DNA from: Trichococcus shcherbakoviae
GTDB taxonomy: Bacteria > Bacillota > Bacilli > Lactobacillales > Aerococcaceae
Assembly (NCBI RefSeq): GCF_963666195.1
Contig: NZ_OY762653.1
Location: 2,282,501 to 2,346,500 of the forward strand
DNA length: 64,000 nt
Direction: 5' to 3'
Position 1 is the first letter of the stretch; each line of letters begins with the position of its first letter. Positions 53,210 to 62,118 of the stretch are shown piece by piece. Made by a program: the position numbers and the translations under genes. The notes beneath the pieces were generated by a model. The model searched no databases and was not told the origin of the DNA. It worked only from the letters and a program-made list of their open reading frames with translations.

Positions 53210-53911
53210 ATGAATTTTTATTATGATGAAGAAGCGATCCGCTGTCTGAAGGCCAAGGATCCAATTCTAGCGGACGTCATCGATCGGATCGGACCGATCG
53301 AGCGGCCGATCGATGCGGATCTTTTTTCCGCGCTCGTCAACAATATCGTCGGCCAGCAGATTTCAATGAAAGCTCAGGAAACCGTCTGGAAAAGGATGCT
53401 TGCCGTTTTTGGGGCGATAACACCGGATCGCATCTGCCGGGCGAGCATCGAAGAAATACAGCAGTGTGGCCTATCGACCCGTAAAGCAACCTATATCCGT
53501 GAGGCTGCCGAGAAAGTCATTTCCGGTGCCTGTGATCTGGAGGCGCTGAAGGATATGAGTGACGAAGCGGTCATCGCCGAGTTGTCGCAGCTGCGCGGCA
53601 TCGGTAAATGGACAGCCGAGATGTTGCTGATCTTCTCGATGGGTCGTCAGGATGTACTGAGCTGGGATGACCTCGCTATCCATCGCGGCTTGCGGATGGT
53701 TTATCATCACCGCAAAATCACCAAGCAACTGTTCCAGAAATACAAACGGCGTTTTGCGCCATACGGTTCGGTCGCGAGTCTCTATCTGTGGGAAGTGTCC
53801 GTCGGCGTCCTACCGGATCTGAAGGACTACGCGCCGCTGTCGGAAGCCGAAAAGCGAAAACGCCTGAAGCAGCGCCAAGAGCTGAAAAGGGCGGAAAAGC
53901 AACTGCTATAA
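53210..53911 (+). CDS. DNA-3-methyladenine glycosylase II-like (AlkA/HhH-GPD)
   Basis: Base-excision repair glycosylase of 233 residues that removes alkylated purines. Marks are FSALVNNIVGQQISMKAQET near residue 40, the helix-hairpin-helix LRGIGKWTAEMLLIFSM near 130 and the catalytic aspartate in SWDDLAIHRGLRM near 155. No iron-sulphur cluster cysteines. The start follows AAGGGTGGAATA. The last 30 residues are highly charged. With ogt at 46 kb the window carries two alkylation-repair genes, but they are not in one unit. Confidence 0.9.
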   Translation: MNFYYDEEAIRCLKAKDPILADVIDRIGPIERPIDADLFSALVNNIVGQQISMKAQETVWKRMLAVFGAITPDRICRASIEEIQQCGLSTRKATYIREAAEKVISGACDLEALKDMSDEAVIAELSQLRGIGKWTAEMLLIFSMGRQDVLSWDDLAIHRGLRMVYHHRKITKQLFQKYKRRFAPYGSVASLYLWEVSVGVLPDLKDYAPLSEAEKRKRLKQRQELKRAEKQLL

Positions 53912-53921
53912 ATATGAGGAG

Positions 53922-53953
53922 AGCATCCCAGCTGCATCGGGATGCTTTTTTCT
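53922..53953 (+). terminator. terminator after the AlkA-like gene
   Basis: AGCATCCC and GGGATGCT form an 8-bp stem followed by T. Confidence 0.75.
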
Positions 53954-54067
53954 TTTCTGATGCGGTTTGTGCCCTAAAAAGGTGGTATCGCTAAGCAATC
54001 CGACCCCGATTAGTGTAGAATAGGGATAGAATGTTCAAAAGAAAACAACGAGTGAGGGGATAAAACC

Positions 54068-55075
54068 ATGATCAGATTAGGCATCATCGGAACAAGCAGC
54101 ATTGCGCATGCATTCGCAACAGCGGCCAAAGCATCCGGACAATTCGAAATAAAAGCGGTCTACAGCCGCAACCAGTTCACCGCCCAAAGCTTTGGAGAAG
54201 GCTACGGTGCGGATATTTTCGTCACGGACTTGGAAAAATTCACTGCCTTGGAGGAAGTCGATGCCATCTACATCGCATCACCGAATAGCCTCCATTTCCA
54301 GCAAGCCATGTCGGCCATCGCCAATGGCAAGCATCTCATCGTCGAAAAGCCGATCTTCTCGAATACAAAAGAATGGGAAGCTGCCTTCTCGGCGGCCAAA
54401 GCCAATAATGTCTTCCTGTTTGAAGCCGCTCGCCATCTGCATGAGCCAAACTTCGCGCTGGTCAAGAATGAAATCGCCAAATTGGGCGAAATCGACGGCG
54501 CCAGCTTCACTTATGCCAAATATTCCTCCCGCTACGACCAGGTTTTGGCCGGCGAGGAACCGAACATCTTCTCACTGAATTTTTCCGGTGGGGCACTCTC
54601 CGATTTGGGCGTGTACTTGCTGTATGCTGCCATCGCATGGTTCGGTGTGCCAGAGGAAGTCGATTATGCCGCCAAGAAAATCCAGACGGGCGTTGACGGA
54701 GCCGGCACGATGCTGCTGAAATATCCGTATTTCACAGCCAGCCTGCACACGTCAAAAATTTACAATTCCTTCGCCGATTCAGAAATATACAGTGCCAAAA
54801 AAACACTGATTCTCGATGGGGTCAATTTGATCCAATCGGTGGAACTGGTGGACGGCGAGACCAACGAACGGTACCAATTGGCCGAAAAAGCATCCGGACA
54901 TTTTATGGATGATGAGGTCCGTGCATTCGCGCGCGTCTTGAATGATCCGGAAAATCCTGATACTATAGAAGACTATGAACGTTGGACGCAGATCAGCCGA
55001 GACGTCAACCGGACAATGGAAGCTCTGCGTAAAAAAGCAGGCATCGTTTACCCAGCGGATTTAGATGAGGCATAG
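54068..55075 (+). CDS. Gfo/Idh/MocA-family oxidoreductase
   Basis: NAD(P)-dependent sugar or inositol-type dehydrogenase of 335 residues. The Rossmann motif is at the start (IRLGIIGTSSIAHAFATAAK), followed by AIYIASPNSLHFQQAMSAI near 75 and the conserved Lys in HLIVEKPIFSNTKEW near 95. The C-terminal domain has FSGGALSDLGVYLLYAA near 180. It resembles YhhX/YulF-like members of unknown substrate. Start ATG after GAGGGGATAAAACC. Confidence 0.9.
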   Translation: MIRLGIIGTSSIAHAFATAAKASGQFEIKAVYSRNQFTAQSFGEGYGADIFVTDLEKFTALEEVDAIYIASPNSLHFQQAMSAIANGKHLIVEKPIFSNTKEWEAAFSAAKANNVFLFEAARHLHEPNFALVKNEIAKLGEIDGASFTYAKYSSRYDQVLAGEEPNIFSLNFSGGALSDLGVYLLYAAIAWFGVPEEVDYAAKKIQTGVDGAGTMLLKYPYFTASLHTSKIYNSFADSEIYSAKKTLILDGVNLIQSVELVDGETNERYQLAEKASGHFMDDEVRAFARVLNDPENPDTIEDYERWTQISRDVNRTMEALRKKAGIVYPADLDEA

Positions 55076-55150
55076 GTCGGACGGATGCTTCCGCGCGAGG
55101 TATGCACCGCAGCCTAAAAACAGGCTGCATTATAAGAAATGAGGAAATAA

Positions 55151-56476
55151 ATGATGATGATGGAAGAAATGGCAATGCCATTCGAAAAATACTGGCATGA
55201 GATGAGTTTTCAGCTGCCGACGCCGATCCAAGAAAATGTCTTCAAGCCATTGATGGAAGGCAAGGATGTTGTTGGGCTATCGCCGACCGGTACCGGCAAG
55301 ACGTTGGCTTATGCTATCCCGTTGCTGCAAAAAACGGATGCCAACAAGGAATTGCAATTGTTGGTTCTCGTGCCTTCGCAGGAATTGGCGCACCAAGTAG
55401 GGCACGTTTTGGCTGAATGGGGTTCCCTGAAGGACTTGAGCGCGCAAGTGATCATCGGTGGCGCGAACGTTGGCCGTCAGATCGACAAGCTGAAGGAAAA
55501 GCCGGAAATCGTGGTCGGAACACCGGGACGATTGCTGGAATTGGCAAACCAGAAAAAACTGAAATTGCACAACATCAAGACGGTCATCCTGGATGAGGCG
55601 GACTATTTGATGCAGGAAGAACATCTGAGTGCCTTGCGCGAATTGATCAAAAAAACGCCGGGATCCCGCCAGATGGGCTTCTTCTCGGCTACGAACAGTG
55701 AGAATCTGAAGGACATCCAGAAATGGTTCAACACGGAGCCGCTTTGGTTCGACACAACCAAAGAAGGTCAGTTCATGGACCAGACTGTCCATGGCTTCAT
55801 CGAGGCACCGACGCGGAAACGTGCGGAAATGCTGCGCCGTTTGGGCAACCTGGAAGGCATGCAGGCGCTTGTCTTCGTGAATTCTACGCAGGAACTTGAT
55901 TATTTGGCGGGAAAACTGCAGTTCGAGGGCATCAATGTCCGCATGCTGCACAGCGATTACGGCAAGGCACAGCGTAAGAGCGCCATGGATGAATTCCGCA
56001 AAGGTAACGCGACGTTCCTGCTGACGACGGATGTTTCCGCCCGTGGGATTGACATCCAAGATCTGCCTTACGTCATCCATTACGATCTGCCGCTTTCGAA
56101 GGAAACCTATCTGCACCGCTCCGGACGTACGGGCCGGATGGGCAAAAAAGGGGTTGTACTGTCACTTGTTAATGACCGCAACAGCCGCGATATCAAACGC
56201 TTTGCGCCGCATCCGGATGAAGTAAAAGAATTCTTCATCTACGGCGGTGAGCTCGTCAACGAACTGCCGAGCCGCGAATCACGTGACGCTATCCGCGATG
56301 CGCAGAAACCGGCCGCAGCCAAAGCAGCTAAAATCCAGAAAAAAGTTGCCTTGAAAGAGGAGGAGACTGCGAAGGAAGCAGTTGCCAAAAAAACGAAAAA
56401 GAAAAAAATCCGCTCCAAAGATCAGAAAAACAAAGGCGCGCGCCGCAAGCCAACAGAAAAAAAGCCAACTGAATAA
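55151..56476 (+). CDS. DEAD-box RNA helicase
   Basis: ATP-dependent RNA helicase of 441 residues. All core motifs are visible: Q motif LPTPIQENVF, Walker A SPTGTGKT near 40, Ia VPSQELA, TPGR near 120, II DEAD near 143, III SAT near 170, and the second RecA domain with TTDVSARGID and HRSGRTGRMGKKG near 320. A C-terminal tail of about 60 residues is rich in Lys and Ala, suited to RNA binding. It is closest in layout to YfmL/CshC-type accessory helicases involved in ribosome assembly and cold growth. Start ATG 55151 after GAGGAAATAA. Confidence 0.93.
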   Translation: MMMMEEMAMPFEKYWHEMSFQLPTPIQENVFKPLMEGKDVVGLSPTGTGKTLAYAIPLLQKTDANKELQLLVLVPSQELAHQVGHVLAEWGSLKDLSAQVIIGGANVGRQIDKLKEKPEIVVGTPGRLLELANQKKLKLHNIKTVILDEADYLMQEEHLSALRELIKKTPGSRQMGFFSATNSENLKDIQKWFNTEPLWFDTTKEGQFMDQTVHGFIEAPTRKRAEMLRRLGNLEGMQALVFVNSTQELDYLAGKLQFEGINVRMLHSDYGKAQRKSAMDEFRKGNATFLLTTDVSARGIDIQDLPYVIHYDLPLSKETYLHRSGRTGRMGKKGVVLSLVNDRNSRDIKRFAPHPDEVKEFFIYGGELVNELPSRESRDAIRDAQKPAAAKAAKIQKKVALKEEETAKEAVAKKTKKKKIRSKDQKNKGARRKPTEKKPTE

Positions 56477-56506
56477 TTGAAGAACTTTCCGCATTCTGCC
56501 GGAAGG

Positions 56507-56539
56507 ACAGCCCCAAACCGCGCTTGCGGAGGCTGTCCG
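56507..56539. other. GC-rich hairpin after the helicase gene
   Basis: GGACAGCC and GGCTGTCC enclose an inner pair CCGC/GCGG. No good T-run follows immediately (ATTTTTG comes about 25 bases later), so it may be a weak terminator or an RNA-stability structure. Confidence 0.4.
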
Positions 56540-56740
56540 CGGCGAAGTGCGGATTTTTGCGTTCGGCGAGATGCGGGCCGGAACTCCAGCCAGTTGCGCG
56601 TTCACTAGTCCCAATAGGCAGAATTCCTTCCCCGGTCCGTTGCGGCGAACCGCTCGCACCTGTATAATCAAAGACAGAGAATGAATATGTATACGGAACA
56701 AAGTCCGCTATGCAGCACAAGAAAGGGGTGGGCGCTAACT

Positions 56741-57721
56741 ATGGTCACCATCAATGACATCGCCAAAATGGCCGGTGTGGCGAAGAGCACCGTTTCCCGC
56801 TATCTGAACGGCGGGGCGGTCAGCGAAAAAACAAAGGCGAAGCTGGATGAGATTGTTGCCGAGAACGACTATAAACCGAATAAATTTGCCCAAAGCCTGA
56901 AAGCGAAGCGCACGCATATGGTCGGGACGATCATTCCGCGTCTGAATTCCTTTGCGACGAATGAAGCGTTGCGGGGCTTGGAGAACAGTTTGCGCCTTTC
57001 CAAAAACCAACTGTTGATCACGAATGCGGATCAGAGCCGCGAGCGCGAAATCGAAGCCATCTCCACCTTGGCGAAGCAGCGCGTCGACGGCATCGTCTTC
57101 TTCGCCGCTGCCATCACACCGGCTCATGTCAAGGCGTTCGAAGAGGCTGATGTTCCCGTCGTCATCGTCGGGCAATCGCATCCCGATTTCCACTGCATCA
57201 TCCACGATGACGAGAAGGCGGGCCGTTCGGTCGGAGCGTACGCGGTTGCGAACGGACACAGGAACATTCTTGTCTTCGGGGTCGACGAATCCGATACGGC
57301 GGTCGGGGTGACCCGACGCAACGGCATCGAGCAGGCTTTCGAAGGCCATGATATCGACTATACCTTCGTCAAAACGAGCTTTGCCATGAAGGACGCCTAC
57401 GAAAAGGCACTGGAAATCCTGCCGCAATCCAAAGCGACTTTCGTGATCGGCGCGACCGACAATATCGCGATCGGGATCATGCGCGCTGCGCATGAACTGC
57501 AGATTGAAATCCCCAACCAGCTTTCCTTAGCGGGGTTCGGCGGCTACGAAATCACCGAAGCGGTCTATCCGCGCATCACAACCGTCCATTATCCTTTCCA
57601 GGAGTCCGGAGAATTGGCGGCCAAAATTCTGATGGAATTGATTCTGGAAAAAGAAGTCGACCTGATCCAAACGCTGGATAACGAGTTGTTGATCAGGGAA
57701 TCTACCCAAAAAAATGCTTAG
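56741..57721 (+). CDS. LacI-family regulator (SacR/ScrR-like)
   Basis: A repressor of 326 residues with helix-turn-helix TINDIAKMAGVAKSTVSRYL, hinge YKPNKFAQSLKAK and a sugar-binding domain. The short recognition pattern STVSRYLNGG and the sensor sequence are reminiscent of sucrose regulators ScrR/SacR. No sugar genes adjoin it, so its targets are likely elsewhere, possibly the GH32 operons; that is speculation. The ATG at 56741 is chosen because the helix-turn-helix begins at once; AAAGGGG lies about 13 bases upstream. Confidence 0.85.
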   Translation: MVTINDIAKMAGVAKSTVSRYLNGGAVSEKTKAKLDEIVAENDYKPNKFAQSLKAKRTHMVGTIIPRLNSFATNEALRGLENSLRLSKNQLLITNADQSREREIEAISTLAKQRVDGIVFFAAAITPAHVKAFEEADVPVVIVGQSHPDFHCIIHDDEKAGRSVGAYAVANGHRNILVFGVDESDTAVGVTRRNGIEQAFEGHDIDYTFVKTSFAMKDAYEKALEILPQSKATFVIGATDNIAIGIMRAAHELQIEIPNQLSLAGFGGYEITEAVYPRITTVHYPFQESGELAAKILMELILEKEVDLIQTLDNELLIRESTQKNA

Positions 57722-57749
57722 ACATAACTTAGGCAACGATCAATAAATA

Positions 57750-57789
57750 AAAACCGACACGCAACCTAATGCTTGCGTGTCGGTTTTTT
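57750..57789 (+). terminator. terminator after the SacR-like regulator
   Basis: AACCGACACGCAA and TTGCGTGTCGGTT form a 13-bp stem followed by T. Confidence 0.85.
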
Positions 57790-57929
57790 GAGCCTTCCAC
57801 AATACACAGGAGAAGCACAACCCTTCACAACCGCTTCAAAAAAAACGAAACTGAGAATCCGTACGTTTTCTCCACATTTTTATTGTCACCCTTTAAAAAT
57901 ACGGGTTTGCATCTATTTTTTGCGGTAAC

Positions 57930-58088
57930 GTGTTCGATGTCTGCACGACCCATACTTACGACGACAAAATCGCCGCCATCCGCGCTGCGCAAAAGGCAGG
58001 TCTGACTGTCTGCAGCGGCGGCATCATCGGTTTGGGCGAGACGATGGAGGACCGCATCGATATGGTCATCGACCTGCGCGACGACTGA
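57930..58088 (+). pseudogene. bioB: biotin synthase (bioB) fragment
   Basis: The frame ending at the stop 58086-58088 reads [20 protein letters not shown], then [20 protein letters not shown] and [13 protein letters not shown]. This matches the middle of biotin synthase (CTTHTYEDR...AGxxVCSGGIxGxGE...EDRxDM). Upstream lies an in-frame stop and no trace of the iron-sulphur CxxxCxxC part; downstream the rest is gone. It is a relic of about 50 codons with no ribosome site. It implies that an ancestor carried biotin synthase at this locus. Confidence 0.75.
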
Positions 58089-58253
58089 CGGGACCATATA
58101 GACCCGCCTTCTCCTCTTCGCAATATCCTTTTGAATACAGCTGACAGAAGGGGTTATCTGTTGAATTATTGTTTATCGCGGTTGATTTGATAATTTAATT
58201 GCGGATTATTATATAATAAATGGATATTGTTTTTGAGGGGGAAGATCGGAAAA

Positions 58254-59072
58254 ATGAATAATGCAAAAGGATTAAAAAAAGTTTTGGCGGTTCTGGGGGC
58301 GTTCGCTTTATTGGGACTGAGTGGCTGCGGCCAAGAAGAAACGGTAGAAACGGACAGCAGTGCACAGGAAACGACGGAACTGACCTCCGAAACGACGACT
58401 GAAGAAACGACCGAAGCAGCCGCTGAGGAACATTTGGATTATGAAAACCAGGATGAATGGGACTTCGAATCCGGCGCGATGCAATCCCCGATCAATATCG
58501 AAACGAATGCAACCGAAGCGATGACCACGGACGGTTCCTTGACATTGGACTATGCGGAGGAGATCATCGATGTGGTCGATAACGGGCACAGCATCGAAAT
58601 CGAAGACGGCGGCCAAGCGACGATTGCCGGACGCGGTTTTGAATTGGCGCAATTCCATTTACATTCCCCGAGCGAGCACACGGTGGATGGGGAGAGTTTC
58701 CCGATCGAACTGCATTTTGTCCACAAGGCACAGGATGGCCGCTTAGCAGTCATCGCGGTCTTCTTTAAAGAAGGAACAGAAAATGCTGCTTTTCAGGCGA
58801 TCCTGGATGATGTGCAGGCAAACGAAGAATCAGACGTTGCGAGCGGCCTCAGCCTGAACGTTGCCGAGCTGCTTCCAGCCAACAAAAGCTACTAACATTA
58901 CCTAGGTTCCTTGACGACACCGCCGCTGACCGAAAATGTCGAGTGGTACGTGATGGCGAACCCTGTGGAAGTTTCCGCGGAACAAATTGCAGCCTTCAAC
59001 GAATATTATCAAGGCAACAACAGAGAGGTCCAACCATTGGGCGAGCGTTCCGTTCTGAAATATGAAGAATAA
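58254..59072 (+). pseudogene. alpha-carbonic anhydrase interrupted by one in-frame stop
   Basis: Exported lipoprotein-type alpha-carbonic anhydrase (CO2 hydration). The ATG at 58254 gives a signal peptide with lipobox LLGLSGCGQ, a Thr/Glu-rich linker and the catalytic domain: SPINIETNATEA, zinc ligands in AQFHLHSPSEHTVDG (HxH) and the third His in ELHFVHKAQDGRLAV. At 58893-58895 a TAA follows NKSY, ending the readable protein at 213 residues. The same frame then continues HYLGSLTTPPLTENVEWYVM and ends at 59070 with KYEE, the normal C-terminus, including the TTPP loop with the catalytic threonine. One base (TAC or CAA to TAA) explains the break. Either a recent nonsense mutation or a base-calling error. 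Confidence 0.85.
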
Positions 59073-59106
59073 CGATCCTGTTTTGGCGATTTGAGCGCCT
59101 TGGCTG

Positions 59107-59154
59107 AAAAAGTTCCGTCCCCCCGATTCGTATTGGTGCGGGCGGAACTTTTTT
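59107..59154 (+). terminator. terminator after the carbonic anhydrase
   Basis: AAAAAGTTCCG and CGGAACTTTTT pair, with a G/C-rich inner part, followed by T. Confidence 0.75.
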
Positions 59155-59172
59155 GAATGCTCTGATCGAGGA

Positions 59173-59243
59173 TGCAAAGGAATCCGTATCGTGATTACAA
59201 CATACAGAAAGAACGGATACGGATGCACTTTTTTTGTTATAAT
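59173..59243 (+). promoter_or_regulatory. hairpin with T-run plus -10 box ahead of the AEC gene
   Basis: ATCCGTATC (59182) and GATACGGAT (59216) form a 9-bp stem, extended by TGC/GCA across a bulge, followed by CTTTTTTTG. An extended -10, TGTTATAAT, overlaps the end of that T-run. The stem could be a second terminator for the upstream region or insulate the AEC promoter. Confidence 0.5.
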
Positions 59244-59272
59244 TAAGGAAAAACGCGAGCAGGGGGAACGTA

Positions 59273-60184
59273 ATGGGGGAAATAGCAGCAAAAGCCGCAT
59301 CATTGATTTTGATCATCGTGATCGGCTACGTCATCAAACGGATCGGGTGGGTGAGCGCAGCTGATTTTCCGAAATTTTCGAAAATCGTACTGCGGATCAC
59401 GTTGCCCTGCGCCCTGATCACCAGTTTCAACACGTTCGATATCACCTACAACTTGCTGTTTTTGACCGCAATCGGCCTCCTCGCTAACTTGATCCTGCAA
59501 ATCACCGGATATCTGGTGAACCAACGGAAAGGCGGTATAGCGCAGGCTTTCGGAATCATCAACCTCGGCAGCTACAATGTCGGGGCCTTTGCGATGCCAT
59601 ATATCGCCGGATTGATGGGCCCGCAGTCGATCATTTTCGCATCCCTTTTCGATGTCGGCAATTCATTCGGAGCTGCCGGAATTGGCTATGGTTGGTCCCG
59701 TTCTGTTGCGGATGAGAAGCAAAAAACAACTTTAGGCGGCTTCCTCAAACTCATGTTTCTTTCGCCGTTGTTCGATACATACTTGATCCTGTTGCTGATG
59801 CGCCTCCTCGGGCTGCAATTACCGGATGAGGTCATCACCTTTACGTCCACGGTGGGCGGCGCCAACACATTCCTGGCGATGCTGATGATCGGAATCGGTT
59901 TGGAATTGGGCTTGGATGCGCACCGCTTCAAGCTGGCCTTCAAATACTTGGCCATCCGCTACGGCTTTTCGCTGATTTTCTCCATCCTGACCGTGCTCTT
60001 CCTGCCGGTATCAATGGTCGTGAAGACGATCCTCTGCATGCTGTTCTTTTCGCCGATCGCATCCATGGCGACCGGATTCACCGACGAAGCGGGCGGGGAC
60101 GTCGAAACCTCCGCCTTCATGAATTCCGTTTCCATCCTGATCGGAATCTTCGCGCTGCCGCTCGTTTTGGCGGTCATGGGATAA
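59273..60184 (+). CDS. AEC-family (auxin efflux carrier-like) transporter
   Basis: A ten-helix membrane protein of 303 residues. Family marks are KRIGWVSAADFPKFSKIVLR and ITLPCALITSF near the start, GSYNVGAFAMPYIAGLMGPQ near 105 and SPIASMATGFTDEAG near the end. Bacterial AEC proteins export or import malate, malonate and similar acids. The start follows AGCAGGGGGAACGTA. Substrate not assignable. Confidence 0.88.
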   Translation: MGEIAAKAASLILIIVIGYVIKRIGWVSAADFPKFSKIVLRITLPCALITSFNTFDITYNLLFLTAIGLLANLILQITGYLVNQRKGGIAQAFGIINLGSYNVGAFAMPYIAGLMGPQSIIFASLFDVGNSFGAAGIGYGWSRSVADEKQKTTLGGFLKLMFLSPLFDTYLILLLMRLLGLQLPDEVITFTSTVGGANTFLAMLMIGIGLELGLDAHRFKLAFKYLAIRYGFSLIFSILTVLFLPVSMVVKTILCMLFFSPIASMATGFTDEAGGDVETSAFMNSVSILIGIFALPLVLAVMG

Positions 60185-60206
60185 AAATGTCAAATGAAAA
60201 AAATTC

Positions 60207-60241
60207 AAAACCATCCGTTCTTGTGTAGCGGGTGGTTTTTT
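60207..60241 (+). terminator. terminator after the AEC gene
   Basis: AAAACCATCCG pairs with CGGGTGGTTTT (one G-T pair), followed by T. Confidence 0.7.
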
Positions 60242-60259
60242 GTTGGGCGGAATTTGTTT

Positions 60260-60417
60260 CCTCCGTCGAACGCAGGTTACGCCGGAGTTCGGCCCACATA
60301 TGCCTCTTTTCCTCCGATGAGGGGGCGCTCGCCGAAGTTGGCCCTAAGATGTTACTGTCGTCCTCCGGTGAGCACCCCCTCGCCGGAGAAGGGCGCCGCA
60401 CGTATCGTTCAGCTCCG
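60260..60417. repeat. 50-51-bp-period hairpin array, CTCCGG family (array B)
   Basis: CCTCCG begins at 60260, 60311 and 60362, with GCTCCG at 60412 (steps 51, 51, 50). Inverted partners GCCGGAG, GCCGAAG and GCCGGAG follow. The reverse complement of the last unit of array A (36460-36487) matches the first unit here almost base for base, loop included (GAACGCAGG). It occupies most of the 434-base gap before the MFS gene. The remainder, 60430-60618, holds an AT-rich stretch with the likely MFS promoter. Confidence 0.85.
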
Positions 60418-60618
60418 GCCAACCTGGCCAGCAGCACAAACATATAACATCAACCTATAACTGAATATATCATTTAAGTGTTACTCTATAACATGATTCC
60501 ATGGCATAATGGAACAACCTTCATCAATGAAAGGCATCAGCAAATATTGGGATAGCGTCGCAACTTTTGCACCGCTAGCTTTGAAAATAATAAAGAACTT
60601 GGAAAAGGAGGAACAGTA

Positions 60619-61857
60619 ATGAAGAAAGAAACAAATCGTTGGGTGGTGCTGATCAGCTCGATGGGGATCTTGTTGTGCACCGGTATCGTCTACACGTTCA
60701 GTGTTTTCGCAGGACCTTTGGCGGAATTGCGGGGATGGGCGGTACCGGATATCATGATGGCGTTCGCAATCAACTCCGCAGTGGGGCCGATCCCGATGAT
60801 CTTCGGCGGCTATTTTACGGACCGTGGCTGGGCAAAATGGATCGCCCGCATCGGCGTTGTGCTTTTCGGAATCAGCTTCGCTTTCACCGGGCAAGCGACG
60901 AGCATTTTTCAGTTGTACCTGATCTACGGAATCTTCGGCGGCTTTGCGCAGAACTTTGCCTATTCCGCCTGTCTCAGCAACACAATCCGCTTTTTCCCGG
61001 ATAAAAAAGGCTTGGCTTCCGGTCTGATCACGGGGGGAATGGGCGGAGCGGCGATCATCGCGGCACCGATCGCGAACACGCTGATCGAACGCTACGGAGT
61101 CAGCCAAGCCTTCTGGCGCATGGGCTTGGCGTATGCGCTGATCGGATTCTTTTTCAGTCTTTTCATCCGCTCGGCACCGAAACAGGCAGTTCCACAAACG
61201 GCTGTGGCCTCCGAAAAGGCTCCAGCACCAGCAAAAACCATCACCGCAAACAAAAACTGGAAGGAAATGTTGGCGAGTCCCGCATTCTACCTGCTTATCC
61301 TGATGTTCGCGATGGGCGCCTTTTCCGGTCTGATGATTGCTTCGAACGCATCATTGATCGGGCAATCGATGTTCGGTTTGTCGGCATCGGCCGCTGCCGC
61401 TTATGTCAGCCTCTATTCCTTGAGCAACACGTCAGGCCGGGTATTCTGGGGCGCGATTTCTGATCGCATCGGCCAAATCCGCGCGGTCATCATCATCTAC
61501 AGTGCCATCATTTTTGCCTTCATCCTGCTCGTCAGCGTCAACCAAGTGTGGGCCTTCGCTATCGGGATCGTCACCTTGGGCCTTTGCTTCGGCGGCGTGA
61601 TGGGCGTCTTCCCGGGATTGGTCATGGATAACTTTGGTCCGGCGAATCAGGGCGTCAATTACGGCATCGTCTTCATCGGCTTTTCGAGCGCCGCATTCGT
61701 CGCTCCGAAAGTGACTGCGTCATTGGCTGCCGCGAACGACGGTGACTTCACGAAAGCCTTCTATGTCGCGATTGCCGTCGTCCTGCTGGGACTGGGCTTG
61801 AGCCTTGTCTATGCAAAAAGAAAAACTGTGGCCAAGCTTGCAGCGGAAACTGTTTAA
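60619..61857 (+). CDS. MFS transporter, oxalate/formate antiporter (OFA) type
   Basis: A 12-helix major facilitator protein of 412 residues. The N-terminus NRWVVLISSMGILLCTGIVY followed by TFSVFAGPLAEL is diagnostic of the OFA group, as are GGYFTDRGWAKW and SNTSGRVFWGAISDRIG. Members carry oxalate, formate, lactate or other monocarboxylates. The start follows AAAGGAGGAACAGTA. Near the AEC gene, it may be part of an organic-acid handling region, though the two are separate units. Confidence 0.9.
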   Translation: MKKETNRWVVLISSMGILLCTGIVYTFSVFAGPLAELRGWAVPDIMMAFAINSAVGPIPMIFGGYFTDRGWAKWIARIGVVLFGISFAFTGQATSIFQLYLIYGIFGGFAQNFAYSACLSNTIRFFPDKKGLASGLITGGMGGAAIIAAPIANTLIERYGVSQAFWRMGLAYALIGFFFSLFIRSAPKQAVPQTAVASEKAPAPAKTITANKNWKEMLASPAFYLLILMFAMGAFSGLMIASNASLIGQSMFGLSASAAAAYVSLYSLSNTSGRVFWGAISDRIGQIRAVIIIYSAIIFAFILLVSVNQVWAFAIGIVTLGLCFGGVMGVFPGLVMDNFGPANQGVNYGIVFIGFSSAAFVAPKVTASLAAANDGDFTKAFYVAIAVVLLGLGLSLVYAKRKTVAKLAAETV

Positions 61858-61871
61858 AAGACACTTCATTG

Positions 61872-61921
61872 AAAATAGCCCGCGTTGAGGAGAGAAGTTC
61901 TCCTCAACACGGGCTATTTTT
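61872..61921 (+). terminator. terminator after the OFA-type gene
   Basis: Arms of 22 bases, AAAATAGCCCGCGTTGAGGA outward and TCCTCAACACGGGCTATTTT, followed by TT; one mismatch. Confidence 0.85.
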
Positions 61922-62118
61922 CTGAATGAAAAGAGTTGTGGCACACAATTTGCGAATAAGTGTCTACAAGTATTAAGCCCGTAAAGTTAGCGATCCGAGC
62001 AGAGGAGGCTTATAATCAAGATATAAATTAACCCGTTCCCACGACCATCTCCTGAGAGAATCCAGCCATTATGGATTCCATCGTTAGCTCCAGTGTACTT
62101 TTAGGAGGAGTGATTTAT

